Assembly: GCF_049243985.1 (NCBI RefSeq)
Contig: NC_135372.1
Coordinates: 99,501,318-99,565,317, forward strand
Direction: 5' to 3'
DNA length: 64,000 bases
Source of the DNA: Paroedura picta
Lineage: Eukaryota; Chordata; Lepidosauria; Squamata; Gekkonidae
How positions within the stretch are numbered: position 1 is the first letter of the stretch; every line of letters starts with the position of its first letter. Under the pieces are notes generated by a model, which saw nothing but the letters and a program-made list of their open reading frames with translations, ran no database searches and was not told where the DNA came from. Positions 35,347 to 47,560 of this stretch are shown here, in pieces. Position numbers and translations under genes: made by a program.

Positions 35347-38300
35347 TGCTGTTTTTCTAAGCTATGTGCTAGCTGCTGCATAAATCATAAGTGATCACAG
35401 TCTTTTAAATTTATATTTCAGTTGGGGAAAATCTAAGCCTGGCCACCTGTCCTCCCACAGCATCACACTATAATTTCATATCTTCTTTCTTTCTTCAGAT
35501 GTGTTACTTACTATGCATTCATGCTCTCCAGTCCTGGAGCACACATAATACACAATTAAAAGAAGATGAGAACAGTGAAAAGCAATCACCCTGAAGAGTA
35601 CCGTTTCCCATCTCATGTGGAATCATAGATTCATAGAAGCATTGAGTTGGAAGGGACCTCCAGGGTCATCTAGTCCAACCTGCTGCAGAATGCAGGAAAC
35701 TCACAGATACCTGCCAACTCACAATGACCCCAATTCCATACCCAAATGATCTACTCCCCCAAGCAGAATTTCTACCCAGTCGGGCCTGGAAGAAATTTAC
35801 CTCCAACTCCAAAGTGGTGATTGGCATTTCTCTGGGCATGCAAGAAAGGGCCACAAGTAGCAAGCTCAGATCAGTCTAGCACAGTGGTTCTCAACCTGGG
35901 GGTCGGGACCCCTATGGGGGTCGAATGACCCTTTCACAGGGGTCACGGCAGGGCAAGCAGCTTGCCTGGGGGGGGGTGCCATCCACACAACAGCCTTGCG
36001 GGGTAGATTGAGATAGAGTGTTCGTATGTCTGGAGCAGCAGTAAAGAGCAAGATCGGCATGGTGGGACAAGAGGCAGAACTGAACTGAGAAACCCTGGGG
36101 GGAAAAACAATTTATATACAATCATGAACAATGGATCTTCACACCATTGTTCAGTTTCGGTTTAATTTCTGTGAAAGAACACTTGCAGAATTATATGGTT
36201 GGGGGTCACCATAACATGAGGAACTGTATTAAAGGGTCACGGCATTAGGAAGGTTGAGAATCACTGGTCTATCACTACATTGATGCTAATCATAGCTCTA
36301 GGTTTAGAACTGTATTCCTTGAACAATTCATTCACCATCATGAAAGACTCATACTGGCAGCTTACAAAACAGTAAGATCTGTGTCACTTCTACAGTTGCT
36401 TCTTTTATCACTACCTTCCTGAACCTGCTATTCCCCTTAGCTAGGATTTTTCCTTTCCCATAGGAGGATGTGATCCACCCAAAGTTGATTTACCTTGCTC
36501 AAAAATGGGATATTCACCAATGATCCCAGGAATCCAAAGGCAATTGGGAAGAAGTTTCTGATAATATAGAAGACTTTTGTTAGTTACTGCTAACAAAATG
36601 TTTAGCTTCACTCTCTCATTCCTCCATATGCTAAGTGCTTGTCATGTAGGAAAAAGCATGTACATCTTAAAAGTACACAAGGAGCCCAGAAGAAAAAGGT
36701 ACAACCCTCCCCTTGCCTACCACTTTTCCTCCAGCTGAAACTGGAACTGACCCTGGAAGAGGGACAACTGTTGCAGGGAGGCAAACTTCAATGGCTGACT
36801 AAGTAGTTGATGTGTGATGGTTGTCAGCCTAAATATGTTGTATCTGATGTTACATTTGGGGAGGTGAGGGTGTAGTCCATAAAAACCTATGCTAGAACAA
36901 AGACGTCTCATTCTTTAAGGTGCCACCAGACATCTGTTTGTTTTTGGGTTGAGCCACACTTTATCTAAGCTCCAGATCAACATATCTACCATGTGGAATG
37001 TTAATAGATGGGATCTGGGAGGTCTATGCTCAGTATTCCCAGATGCATGTGAATCTGATTCTGACCAGAACTGCAGAAGAGGGGAAGAAGGGCAGAAATC
37101 TCCCCACCTCCCCCCCTTTTTTTTCCTGATCTGAAACTGCCCTGGGAAATCAATGTTTACCCATCTGGGAAAGTGACATGTACTGATGGCTAACTATAAG
37201 TGTCTTCAGCAGAGCAAATAGCGGCTCCCTGGAGTTGTTGCAGGTTGGGGGAAAGGAACAGTTTAACGCCCTTCTGCTAGTGCCTCCCTGTGGAAAATAA
37301 TAGCTGTACGAAGGACTGATATAGCACTGACCAACTGGGAAATGCTCCTTCCTCCATGGCCACACCTGCCTCACCAATAGGATTCCCAGTTCTCCTATTA
37401 TGAGGGCATGCTCAAAAGTTAGATCAGAGAGGTGTGTGACATTAGCCTTTACATCAGGCTTTCTGCCTGTCTATTGAATACCATATCCTGATTGCTCTGC
37501 TTAGTATTCCTGCTTGCTTGAGACAAGGACATCCATGACCTTGGCCTGGCCTCTGTCTATTACTCTTTGTCCACAGAGCTCAGTGCAGCACACATGGTTC
37601 TCTCCTTCTCCATTCTGTCCCCACAGTCCTCCTCTGAGGCAGGGTATGCTGAGAGAGAGAGAATGACTGGCCCAAGCTCACAACACCCCAGTTCAATAGA
37701 CTGTTTCCCTTAGAAGTTTTAGTGGACAAGTCACCTGAAGAGGTTGATGAAGCCATATGTCTCCAGCAGCATGCCCAGGACAGGCCACTTAAGCAAGACA
37801 ATGAGTATGCCTCCCAAAAAGAAAGAGGTTCCCTTCAGTTTTTGCCTTTGGAAGAAGAAGCCAAAGGTCCTCTTGAGTCCAATGATAATGGCCAGACCAG
37901 ACAGGAACAGGATCTAGGAAGGAAAGCAACAACCCTCAAGGCGTATTCAGATGTACTGCAGACAAACAGTATAATCTCTTATGGATCCGAGGAATGAAAG
38001 GTATATAGGATCCCATGCAGTGAGCTGGAAATGTATGACCTTTATATCCCTTTTAATAATTCTGCTTTCTCTCTCACTGGAGGATAATGTGCATTCTCTG
38101 GTTTCCCTTTCCTCCACCTAGAAGGAATCCTTCAGCCATCCCATTGCTGCCATAGGCAGTTTCTGGCCACATGTTAATGTGACACATCACATTTTTGCAG
38201 CTGCATCTTACTCATTTCACATAGTGTCCCACACCCTTCTCCTTGCCTCCTATACTGCGTATAACAGCCAGTGCCCAGAGCATAATTCTGCAATTTGCTA

Positions 38301-40458
38301 AGATTATCTGTTCAGATCATGCAATTACAAGCTCAAACTGAAGCACATCTGCTTGTAAAAGAGTCTCTTTGGTTAAAATGGAATCTGTTTACAAATAAGT
38401 TTGCTTAGCTATGGAGCATAAGGGTTTCCAAGTGTAATGATCCTTGAGTTCTAATGAAGCTTTAAGATCTGTGACAAAGAAGCACTTAGTTTTTTTGTAA
38501 CAATATGAAAAATCTTCTTATCTGCCCTGGGAGGGGGAAAAATCTGGAGGTTTACAAGAACTTACATTTCCAAAAGCGAGCAGCACTGTGTCCATGTACA
38601 ACAGCATTCCAAAAAGGAGGAAAAATGCCCCAAAGCCCACAAGTCCCACACCAATCTCTGCAACACATGAAATGAAATAATAATCAGAATTGCAGCAGTC
38701 TGAAGGGACACATCTGGGCAGAAAATGTCCAGGCGAGGCCCCTTCAACTGCTTGCTGTGTGGTCTGTAGGACCTGGGCTTCACGCTCTGCAGGGCACAGA
38801 TTAGAGGTCTGAAAGACTGTGTTTAATTCTGTACACAGATTGTTTTGTCAGCCACAGGAATAGGTTACCTTGGTCACCTCCCTGTGCTCATGCCACCCTC
38901 TGCAGCCTGGGCAGACTTGTCAGCCATCCAAACAGACCCAGCTGGGCAGTCTTCCCTTTGCTTCACTGCAGTGGAATACGGACATCAAGGCCCCTTGACC
39001 AGAGATGGGCTAGGTGAAAATGGTTTGGGGACTCTTCAGCCTATCCGAACTGAATTGCTCATGCCTAGTCATGATCCCTCCTGGGCCAGATGCAGACTCA
39101 GGAACAAAGCCCTCAGAGGGTGAAGAGGAGGAGCTAGGAACCTCTGGGGGAGGGGGAATCAGGGTGCTCACCAGATGAGGTGAGCATCACCAGGTGAGGA
39201 TCAGAAACGCTGGACTCCACACACTTGATTAAAGGGCCTGCTTCTGAAGCTTCCAATCAGGAGAAGCTGCAAACTTGCCAGAGCTTCAGGTGGCTCCAGA
39301 ACTTGAGATGGCTCTCCCCTTCCCTGTAGGACAAGGCTCTCTTCTAGCCCATTGGGAGTGGGGAGACAGCAAGCCCATGAAGTGACAGCAAACACTAAAG
39401 AAATAATATGTCAGGCCTGCAGCCTTGCTCTTGGTTTCTGAGCCTGATCACTGGTCTGTTAGGGGTAGTTCTTTGCAGGAGAGGGTCTTGGTCTGCATGA
39501 AATCCAGGAACAGAATAGTCTCCCCCCTTTTCAGAATATTTAAGCCCTTAGGCAGATTAGAAGGTCTGGCTGGTTCAATCAGAGCACAGGGGCCACTGGT
39601 AGGGTTTCCAGCATGCAGGTGCGGTACAGAATGCTCTCAGAATCACAGCTTATTTTAAACTATAGAGATCAGTTCCCCTGGAGGGGTAGTCAAAATGTGG
39701 CCCTCCAAATATCCATGGACTACAACTCCCATGAGCGAATGCTGGCAGGGGCTCATGGGAATTATAGTCCATGGACATCTGGTGGGCCGCAGTTTGACTA
39801 CCCCTGATTTAGGGAATGGATTCCATGAGATTATACTCCACTGAGTTCCCTCCCTTCCCTGACTCCTGCCATCGCTATGCTCTGCCTCAAAGTCTCCAGG
39901 AATTTTCAAACCAAGAATGGCAATCCTAAATGTGTCACCATGAAACCTGAAAATCTGGAATCATCCTGCTCTGGACTGGGTGCGTCCTAGTTCTGGAGGA
40001 GACCTCAGCCAGCTCCATTATCCAGCCACTAAGACAAAACGCTTTCTCCACCCACTGGCTCTGTCTTTTTCATGGCCCATCATGCTTCAGCCCCCTGTGC
40101 AGTCTGCTGATGGTGTGGCACTACAGCACCCCCTGCTGGCCAATTCTGATATACAACGAAGTGCTCACAAAAGCTGACCATAAAAAGCTGGAAGCCGACT
40201 CCTTTCCCCTGAGAACAGAAGCAAAGAACTTTGCACAACTGCTTGCCTGCAGTTAAAACAAATAGTGCTAACACTGTAGGCAATAGTGTAAGATTATGGT
40301 GACATGCTCTAAAGGACAAGCTGAGTAGGCAAAGAGAAACCCTGATTAGACTCAATCACACTTGTATGGTTAACTTGACTATGTGACTAACTGGGTGACC
40401 TCTCCAAAACCTGTGGGAAGTAATCCTACTCACTCTGGAGCTCCGTGATCTCTATCAT
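34235..40458 (-). CDS. GOLT1A: Golgi transport 1A (Got1-family vesicle transport protein), complete
   Basis: Small four-span membrane protein of the Got1/SFT2 family, which acts in ER-Golgi vesicle fusion. Five coding exons: 40434-40458, 38566-38657, 37735-37913, 36494-36557, 34235-34273; 399 nt, 132 residues, exactly the human length. Starts MIEITELQKIGVGLVGFG (human MISITEWQKIGVGITGFG) and ends LFQKLGDTSSMV (human LFRRLQGTSSMV). Hydrophobic spans lie near residues 10-30, 33-49, 66-84 and 92-113, with a basic loop FQRQKLKGTSF between spans 2 and 3. All introns are GT-AG and phases match. The SMV ending and the KISS1/PLEKHA6 neighbours favour GOLT1A over GOLT1B. The last intron carries a SPIN transposon and other repeats. 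No defects seen. Confidence 0.96.
35190..35347 (+). repeat. LINE 3' tail with (ATC)n microsatellite
   Basis: TTGTTACCCACCCTGAGCTG, then GGCAGGATAGAAATAT passes into about 16 CAT units. L2-type tails in lizards often end this way. In GOLT1A intron 4. Confidence 0.65.
35619..35868 (-). mobile_element. CR1 LINE 3' segment
   Basis: GGAATCATAGATTCATAGAA, then TTGGAAGGGACCTCCAGGGT and further CR1 3' sequence. Ends just before the SPIN insertion. Confidence 0.88.
35882..36266 (+). mobile_element. SPIN (Space Invader) hAT transposon, non-autonomous
   Basis: Left end CAGTGGTTCTCAACCTGGGG with GTCGGGACCCCTATGGGGGT; right end AGGTTGAGAATCACTG. Flanked by GTCTAGCA and GTCTATCA, an 8-bp duplication with one difference. 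385 bp, no transposase. In GOLT1A intron 4, 227 bp from exon 4. SPIN elements are known for horizontal transfer among tetrapods. Confidence 0.93.
36494..36557 (-). CDS. GOLT1A: GOLT1A coding exon 4
   Basis: 64 nt: RNFFPIAFGFLGSLVNIPFL then SK (human KGFFPVAFGFLGNVCNIPFL). Acceptor ATTATCAG|AAAC, donor AGCAAG|GTAAAT. Confidence 0.94.
37735..37913 (-). CDS. GOLT1A: GOLT1A coding exon 3
   Basis: 179 nt: ILFLSGLAIIIGLKRTFGFF, then the loop FQRQKLKGTSFFLGG and LLETYGFINLF. Acceptor TTCCTAG|ATCC, donor TTCAG|GTGACT. Confidence 0.95.
38566..38657 (-). CDS. GOLT1A: GOLT1A coding exon 2
   Basis: 92 nt: IGVGLVGFGAFFLLFGMLLY followed by MDTVLLAFGN. First and part of second membrane span. Acceptor GTTGCAG|AGATTGG, donor GGAAAT|GTAAGT. 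Confidence 0.95.
39605..39930. repeat. TGGCAACCCT-type repeat hosting a hAT hairpin
   Basis: GGTTTCCAGCATGCAGGTGC ... AGAGATCAGTTCCCCTGG on the left and TATACTCCACTGAGTTCCCT ... AATGGCAATCCTAA on the right belong to one copy; a hAT hairpin (39682-39806) interrupts it. Confidence 0.6.
39682..39806 (+). mobile_element. hAT hairpin MITE
   Basis: AGGGGTAGTCAAAATGTGGC through a central GAATGCTGGCAGGGGCTCAT to GCAGTTTGACTACCCCTG. Same family as 20858-20993. Confidence 0.88.
40434..40458 (-). CDS. GOLT1A: GOLT1A coding exon 1
   Basis: 25 nt encoding MIEITELQ plus one base, donor CCAGA|GTGAGT. Short, but its phase and the match to human MISITEWQ fix it. Confidence 0.9.
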
Positions 40459-41226
40459 CTTCGCTGCTGTCGCCCCAGAATTGCTAGATGTTCATTTGTC
40501 TGTGTGTCAGGATAGGGCGAGGTGAAGAGGAGGAGAAAGCACCCTACCTTGCCGGTGAACCTTGGAAAGACCTTTGGCCTTTCCGCGTCACCCTGCAAAT
40601 CATTAACCTCTTAGTAATGAGACAGGATAGTCATTCAAAGATACCAGCTGGTCACTGTGAAGACCCCCAAGTGTGTGTTGGGGGGGGGGGGTGATATTGC
40701 AAGGCTTGTTCTGTATTTTCTGTTTTCCTGCTCCAGGAAAAGATCCTGAATAGCAGCAGACCATGGAGTTTTCCACAGTTTTTCTCCGAATTTCCTTCAT
40801 ATAGTTTTCTAGAATTTGACATCAAATTTGTGCCTGGCTCTCTGCACATGTTGTGTCTGAATGGCAGTACTGAGGATTGTCTTCATGTCAAGCTGTTCAC
40901 ATTTACTTCAGGGGCACTAGCAGCCATTCCCGCCTCTCGTGCTTTTTTCGGAGGCACAGGTGGCCTGTCTCGCCCCTTCCTTGGTTTTTTGTTTGTGCTC
41001 ATCGCCAACCACCCCCTCCCTTCCTACCCCTCCTGGGAGAGAAGTGCCCAAGGGCTCCCCTTTTGCTGTGTGGCTCATTCCCCTCCCACAAGCCTTCTTG
41101 GGAGCAATGCAGGTTAAAAGGCAGCTTGGGGAAAATGGTGCCTGCTTGCACCTTTGTTTTAAGTGTGCCACTTCAGGCAAGCATCCTGTGCCATCAGTTT
41201 CATCCCTCTTTTCCCTGCATGCAGTG

Positions 41227-41248
41227 CATGTTGTTGTTGTTGTTGTTG

Positions 41249-41283
<35 letters not shown>

Positions 41284-41284
41284 T
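41227..41284. repeat. (TTG)n-(TTA)n microsatellite
   Basis: About eight TTG units then about eleven TTA units. Confidence 0.95.
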
Positions 41285-41397
41285 TGAAATCCCATTACTT
41301 ACACTAAAAATCCCATTAAAAAAAATCCCATGGACTTCTATGTTGTAAAACTGATAAGGTGTGTTTGTGTGTGTGTTTTGTGTTTTGTATTTTATAT

Positions 41398-41925
41398 TTT
41401 GGGAAAGCTAGGAGAGGCTGCTGGATGAAATTAACAATGTTGGTAGCCTCCCTGCCTGAAACTGACCATGGCTGGATTTCTCTTCATGAAATTGAGAAAG
41501 AATATTCAGTCTTGCTGGAAGGGGAGAGGGGGAGGCAGTGTGTGTGTTGTGCTTGTAGTAATTTGGAACTAGTAAAGGTAAAGGTATCCCCTGTGCAAGC
41601 ACCGAGTAATGTCTGACCCTTGGGGTGACGCCCTCCAGTGTTTTCATGGCAGACTCAATATGGGGTGGTTTGCCAGTGCCTTCCCCAGTCATTACCGTTT
41701 ACCCCCCAGCAAGCTGGGTGCTCATTTTACCGACCTCGGAAGGATGAAAGGCTGAGTCAACCTTGAGCCAGCTGCTGGGACTGAACTCCCAGCCTCATGG
41801 ACAGAGCTTCAGACTGCATGTCTGCTGCCTTACCACTCTGCGCCACAAGAGGCTCTAATTTGGAACTATGTTTAACATAATCTTGTTTGTATTTTTTTTA
41901 AAAAAAACTACAGCAGGGATGTGAT
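41398..41925 (+). repeat. Unclassified dispersed repeat, copy B, split by a SINE
   Basis: Same sequence as 18717-18940 (TCTCTTCATGAAATTGAGAA etc.), interrupted at AATTTGGAACTA by a Sauria SINE, then continuing to the same poly-A-rich end. Confidence 0.75.
41572..41855 (-). mobile_element. Sauria-type SINE inserted in an older repeat
   Basis: Reverse orientation: starts AAAGGTAAAGG and ends GCGCCACAAGAGGCTC. Perfect 13-bp duplication TAATTTGGAACTA (41559-41571, 41856-41868). Confidence 0.95.
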
Positions 41926-42891
41926 GCCAGTCAGTCCACCATTCCTGCCAAGAGTACCAATATCGGTAGCATGGAGATAGATTGTAATCTGGGGCTAGTC
42001 CAGGTAACACTTCAAGAGTAGCAACCCTGTCTTCAAGAGGTCTTTCCAGTGCCACTGGCCCAGTTGCAGTAAGGAAGGGATGTTGTTGAAATGCCCATTT
42101 TTAAAACAGGGAATATCTCTAGCGGATGATTACCTGGCAAGGATATGTGTCTAAGAATTCCCACGTGACATGCCATTTTGTCTTCCAGCACTGACTCTCC
42201 AGTGTAGAGAACATGGCTCTTCCTTTTCCTAGCAATCCTGTGAGCTAGGCGGAGTGTGAATGGTGAGATTGCCCAGTGAGATTGCTGGCTGAGTGGAGAT
42301 TGAAACACTCTCCACGCCTGGCCTAGTCAGGCTTGTCTTTCTGATCTAATTTCATACATGCTCTGCCCATTTACCTCAGGAAATATTTTTATGATGTGTC
42401 CTCAGCAGAATTAGTTTATTTGAGGTCTAGGCCTATTCCAGAAAAGAGACTGAATTATGTAAGCTGCTAGTGGAAGATTTCCATTGCAGAAACTGATTAG
42501 AACTGTAAGCTCTGTTGCTGCCTAGAGGCATTTGCCTGCAGACCTGGGCTGAACCTGCACTGACATTTCCCCCCGGTGTTGATTCTGCTGAATTCTCATC
42601 GATCTGAACCCAGATCTTCCAACAGACCTGCAGCTTTCCTTTTCCCCAACCTGAGGGAAGTCCCACTAAGACGCTGCCTTCTGCACTGTATTTTGTCCCA
42701 GTTGCCAGTTTCCTGTCTCCTTCCAGCTTGATTGGGGAAACTAGTCTGTGTGTGTGGAAAGTGGTGAGCACGTGAAGCTTCTGCTGGAGATTGCTTTATT
42801 TCCTGCCTTTTGTCTCCTGATTCTACAGCCAAAGCAAGCCGGGGTAGGGGCAAGTGGAGCAAAAGGCTGCTCATTTCTTTTTCTTTTCTTG

Positions 42892-42921
42892 TGTGTGTGT
42901 GTGTGTCGGGGGGGGGGGGGA
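42892..42921. repeat. (GT)n followed by a G run
   Basis: About eight GT units, TCG, then twelve or more G. Length of the G run is assembly-sensitive. Confidence 0.85.
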
Positions 42922-43621
42922 GGCATCAGCATCAGGAGAGAATGAGTGGGGGCAAAAAACTACAAATCTCCATATCTCTGCTTGTGACAATAGAGGAATG
43001 GGCTTTTGGAGAGCAATCACTTAAAAACCGATCCAATAAGGGCAAAAATTAAACTTGTGAGGGAATGGCAACTGGGAATCTGAGTTTTCCTGCACTCTTT
43101 GAACTAACACCCTGACTAATCAGTGACAGACTTCCACACTACATCAGTGTTGGAGGTGCAGAGAAGGGAAAGGCACTTAATCTGGCAAAACACCGACATC
43201 TTTTGTTAAATACAGCAAGTTATATCCACTTCTGGATAGCACAGAGAAAAGGTAGTGTCACTGCATACTTGATCATGGATGTTGCAGAGGGAAATTTAAA
43301 GGACCCAAAATCAAAATGGAAATTAAATGAGGTACAGAGGGTTTTTTAAAATTCAGGCTCAGAGGGGCCTAGTGCAGATTCAGCCCTGGAATAAGGAACG
43401 TCAATACCTTCTGTTGGATATTAAAAGAGGCAACTTAATTTATTTTGGTGCTATTGATCAAAGGGGATCTGCGACTCCTGCAGGCCAAAACTTCATCTAT
43501 GTATCATTAACCACTTGTGGCCCACATCATAGCTAAATCTGCAAGTAAGGACCACATGAAACCTCAGATCTGAGGCACACCCCAGGTTCGTAGAAAAATC
43601 CAAAAAATTAAAAAACTATAT

Positions 43622-44153
43622 GTTGTCATTGTTAGGTGCGAAGTCGTCTCCAACCCATCGCGACCCCATGGACAATGATCCTCCAGGCCTTCCTGTCCTC
43701 TACCATTCCCTGGAGTCCATTTAAGTTTGCACCTACTGCTTCCGTGACTCCATCCAGCCACCTCATTCTCTGTCGTCCCCTTCTTCTTTTGCCCTCGATC
43801 ACTCCCAGCATTAGGCTCTTCTCCAGGGAGTCCTTCCTTCTCATGAGGTGGCCAAAGTATTTGAGTTTCATCTTCAGGATCTGGCCTTCTAAGGAGCAGT
43901 CAGGGCTGATCTCCTCTAGGACTGACCGGTTTGTTCGCCTTGCAGTCCAAGGGACTCACAAGAGTTGTCTCCAGCACCAGAGTTCAAAAGCATCAATTCT
44001 TTGATGCTCGGCCTTCCTTATGGTCCGACTTTCACAGCCGTACATTGCAACTGGTAGGGGATATATATGGTAGGGGATTAATCCCCCCGAGAGAAAAGTA
44101 GTGTTCTCTGTGCAAGTGTATATAATGCACTTACCTCCAGCATTTGTTGGCAA
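43622..44153 (-). mobile_element. BovB (RTE) LINE fragment, C-terminal reverse-transcriptase region
   Basis: Minus-strand frames read AMYGCESRTIRKAEHQRIDA then FELWCWRQLL, and after a frame change MKLKYFGHLMRRKDSLEKSL, GKRRRGRQRMRWLDGVTEAV. This is the conserved end of BovB ORF2. Truncated and frame-shifted, so dead. Relevant as the family whose tail Sauria SINEs share. Confidence 0.92.
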
Positions 44154-46594
44154 GATACGGGACTGGCACTGGGTTCAGTGGTGGTGCAGCCTGGGAGCCT
44201 TGCTGGGCTCAGCAGTATTCAAGTCAAACTTTATTGCACTAGGCCATAGGCAATAGTAGTGACCACGCAGTCCAGCAAAGCCCTTGAGTCATGCTGGACT
44301 GGGTGAGAAAGTGGGGGAGGGGGGACTCCCCTGCATGCATCACAGCCCCATGCTGGAAAATGCCCAGGGTGGGGGAGGAGGGAAGGAAGCCTCTGTGAGA
44401 CGATCTGGAGCGACTCCAGACCAGCTGCCAAGAGTGGCGGGGGTGGGCTCAATGACTGCATGGGCCGCAATCCTCCCCATGCTCTGCACACATTATACTT
44501 TATGCATTCCATGGTTCTTCCATGGTTCTGCTGGCATGTGTGAACAGTACAAAGGAGACTGCATTCCAAAATCCAATTTTCAGATGAGTTGTGGTTTATT
44601 TGAGATTCCTGGGGCATCAGGGGCAAGGTATTAATTCTCTGCCGAGTGCATTTCTCCCAGGACCCTCGGCTCTCTGGTCTGGGCATATGATCTTGTCAAC
44701 AATCTACTTGGGGGAGGACAAGCCAAGGCACTTGCTTTACAACTCAACTGGCCACTGTGCTGAGCTTGGGGTAGGGCAAAAGAAGAGAGAAATAAGAAAA
44801 GGACACAAGGAAGAGCTGTCTGGGGCATCCCATGATGGCCAGCCTTCTCTGTTGTTCCTCCCCGCTCCTGGGAAGAATAAGAACAGACAATCTATTTACA
44901 AACCATCAATTTTTATTTTATTTGCTTTATACAAACTTGCAAGGTACAAATGCATTTTGTTTCGTTTTCCTTGTGAGAGATTTGACCTTTTGAAGTAGCT
45001 ACATCTAGAACAAATGCTGCTGGGAGGGAATATTAAGCAAGCCACAGTGGATTTTAATTACTGGAAAGATTATCCCTTGGTTTGGTGTGAGGAGCCCCAA
45101 GCTGCTGACATAGGTTTGTTTGTTTGTTTAATAACAAGACTGCTAGTTTATAATTGTTATGATCTAAGGTCACTTTTATACAAAAAAATAGACACTGACA
45201 TCACATTGCTTCTTTGATAGGTTTTAGATCTAACACTAGTAAAATTTTGCTCCAAATAATGTGCATAAATAATGCAGGTTTTCTTGGTTACAGGTGCAGC
45301 CATTGGCATATGAAACTGTTATCAAAAGGAAAAAAAGACCCTTAAAACAAAACATGGTTCACAATACTGCAAAACTGTGACCCTAAATGTATTCTGCTGA
45401 GAGCTCACAGCTTGTAACCTCAAAATGCTTAAAGTGATATTAGCAATACTTGGTCACAAGTTCTATCTAGCAATTACTTGAGCGGAGGGCTGGTGAGAGG
45501 AGATGGAGAATATTCCTGGATGTCTTTTGTGCCATTTGTTTCAGCCTTCCTAAGTGGCAGAGAGGACTGCTAAATTTACGGGGGGAGGGAGACCAGCAGG
45601 GACCCTGTTTACTTTCTCGACAGAAAGAGTCTCCCAAAGTGTTGCAGTCCTTGCTTCAGCCCCTGTAATTCAGACACAGGTAAAGCAGTTCCACTACGAT
45701 ACTGTGCTCCCCTCAAGATGATTGCCACGCCTTTCTCAACAGGCATCCAAGTAGGGCCCTTATAAAAGTCCTCAAAGCGGGTAGAATGGGGGAGGCTTCT
45801 CTGTGATTCGGGGCAAGGGGCAGCAAGGAACAAGCCGAAGCAGACAATCTTTCAAGAGGTTCACTTCAAGCTCCTTCCTCCCCCTGTCCATGGAGCTACC
45901 CTCATGTTTTAATATGTCAAGGAAGCCTTCCCAGCAAGGCAAAATGCAAGTCCCTCCTGAAAGGCGCACCTCTTCCCAATGACACAGGATGTGCAGAGGT
46001 AAGGACAGCAGCTGGGAGAGTGAGAGCAGCGAAGGAGGAGGGGGAAAGCCCAGTTGCTTTGCAGGGGGAACCACATCCAAACACATTCATGTGAACAAGA
46101 GGGAGGTAAAAACAAAGTGGCATTGGCCTTAAAAAGCCACCTCTATTGCAAGGATCCCGCAGGGGATAGCTGTGTACCAGCGAAAGACAATCTTTGTGGT
46201 CCCTGATAGGCTATGGGCCTATAGTCTTCATATCACGTATCTTCCAGGCCAGCACCTCAAGCACAAACTTAGCATCCCTAGATTCAAACGAACCTTGCCA
46301 AGTAGCACCGGCTGAGGAGTGGGCCCAAACATACAAAATGCCATCATATCCAACAACAGGGAAATAAATGCATCATTCCTTAAAATTGACAGCTTTTATT
46401 TATTTTAAATAAATTTGCTTTTCAATAAAAGCAGAAAAAATATATATTTCTTTAAATATGTCTTCTTTGTAATTATTCTACTAAACTGCCCAAAGTGACT
46501 CTGTTTTCAGTAACTCGGTGGTGGGGCTGACTTCGGGGGCCCCGCACACAGAGGAGGAAAGCACAAAACAAAACAGTGTGATGAAAAAAGAAAA

Positions 46595-46595
<1 letters not shown>

Positions 46596-46626
<31 letters not shown>

Positions 46627-46627
46627 T
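46596..46627. repeat. (CA)n microsatellite
   Basis: CA dinucleotide run interrupted by an A; reads GT on the minus strand. Confidence 0.9.
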
Positions 46628-47396
46628 ATAAACACAGATCACGGTATATAAATCCCATAAAACATATATTAAGGCATGTAGAGGATAATGAAGGGTCAGC
46701 TTTAATGAGCTAAAAATTGTTACTTTAGAAGCAGAGCCAAGCAATTGCCTAAAATCTTGGAATGTCACGTGTATCGCTGGAGGAGAGAAAGAACTGAAAC
46801 TCTGGTTCCTGGAGTGTTCTATATATTGCTAAAAGGATAATAATAATAATGATAATAATAAAAAGGGACTCATATTTTCTGCTGGACAGGGAGATTGGGA
46901 ATGTTTCATATTTAACGGCAGCCAGCCAACAATTCTCCGTTGTGATATGTGAGGCTAGTTAGGTATTACTATTGGCTTCTACAGACGGGGGAATCTCAGA
47001 AGGGTCTGAGATTGCTACTTTGGTGCTAAAAAAAGGTGCAGGAAGCGGTGCCATGCCAGCACACTTCAGAATTCTCTAGCATGACCAAAACCGGCAGGAA
47101 TCATTTCGAACAAATCGTGTTTGGCTTGCAGAGACTTTGCTGAGGCAGCCTCATCCCACAGATATGCCCTTAAATTAGAACTACATAAAGGGACAACCTC
47201 AAGTCTTGGCTACCTTTGGAAGAGGTCAGTCTGCATTTCCCCTCCTTTTGATTTCATGAAGAGCTCGTTTGATCCATCAGGCCAGCCTAGATATAGGCAT
47301 GGCCAAATCCATCTCCGGCCTGCTGCAGTCACATAGAAAACAGGTGAGGTCCAATTAAGAGATCAAAAAGATTCTGTGAAGATCATGTCCACTGAG

Positions 47397-47560
47397 TTAA
47401 AATCACAGAGTTGGAAGGGACCTCATGGGTCATCTAGTCCAACCCCCTGAACTATGCAGGACACTCACAACCCTATCGCTCATCCACTGTAACCTGCCAC
47501 CCCCTTGAGCCTTCACAGAATCAACGTCCCTCTCATAGTTGCCTCCCTGCAGTTAGCTCC
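47397..47560 (-). mobile_element. CR1 LINE 3' segment
   Basis: AAATCACAGAGTTGGAAGGG, ACCTCATGGGTCATCTAGTC and further CR1 3' sequence. Confidence 0.85.

Noticed and set aside
36300-36400. Candidate last exon of GOLT1A close to exon 4 (LLFCKLPV)
   Set aside because: Poor acceptor and no SSMV ending; the true exon at 34235-34273 matches in sequence, phase and total length.
40877-41307. Open frames with long Leu, Cys/Tyr or Val/Ile runs
   Set aside because: The runs are translations of the (TTG)n-(TTA)n microsatellite.
44231-44686. 151-residue minus-strand open frame beside BovB
   Set aside because: No similarity to BovB or any protein family I know; low-complexity Pro/Ser content.
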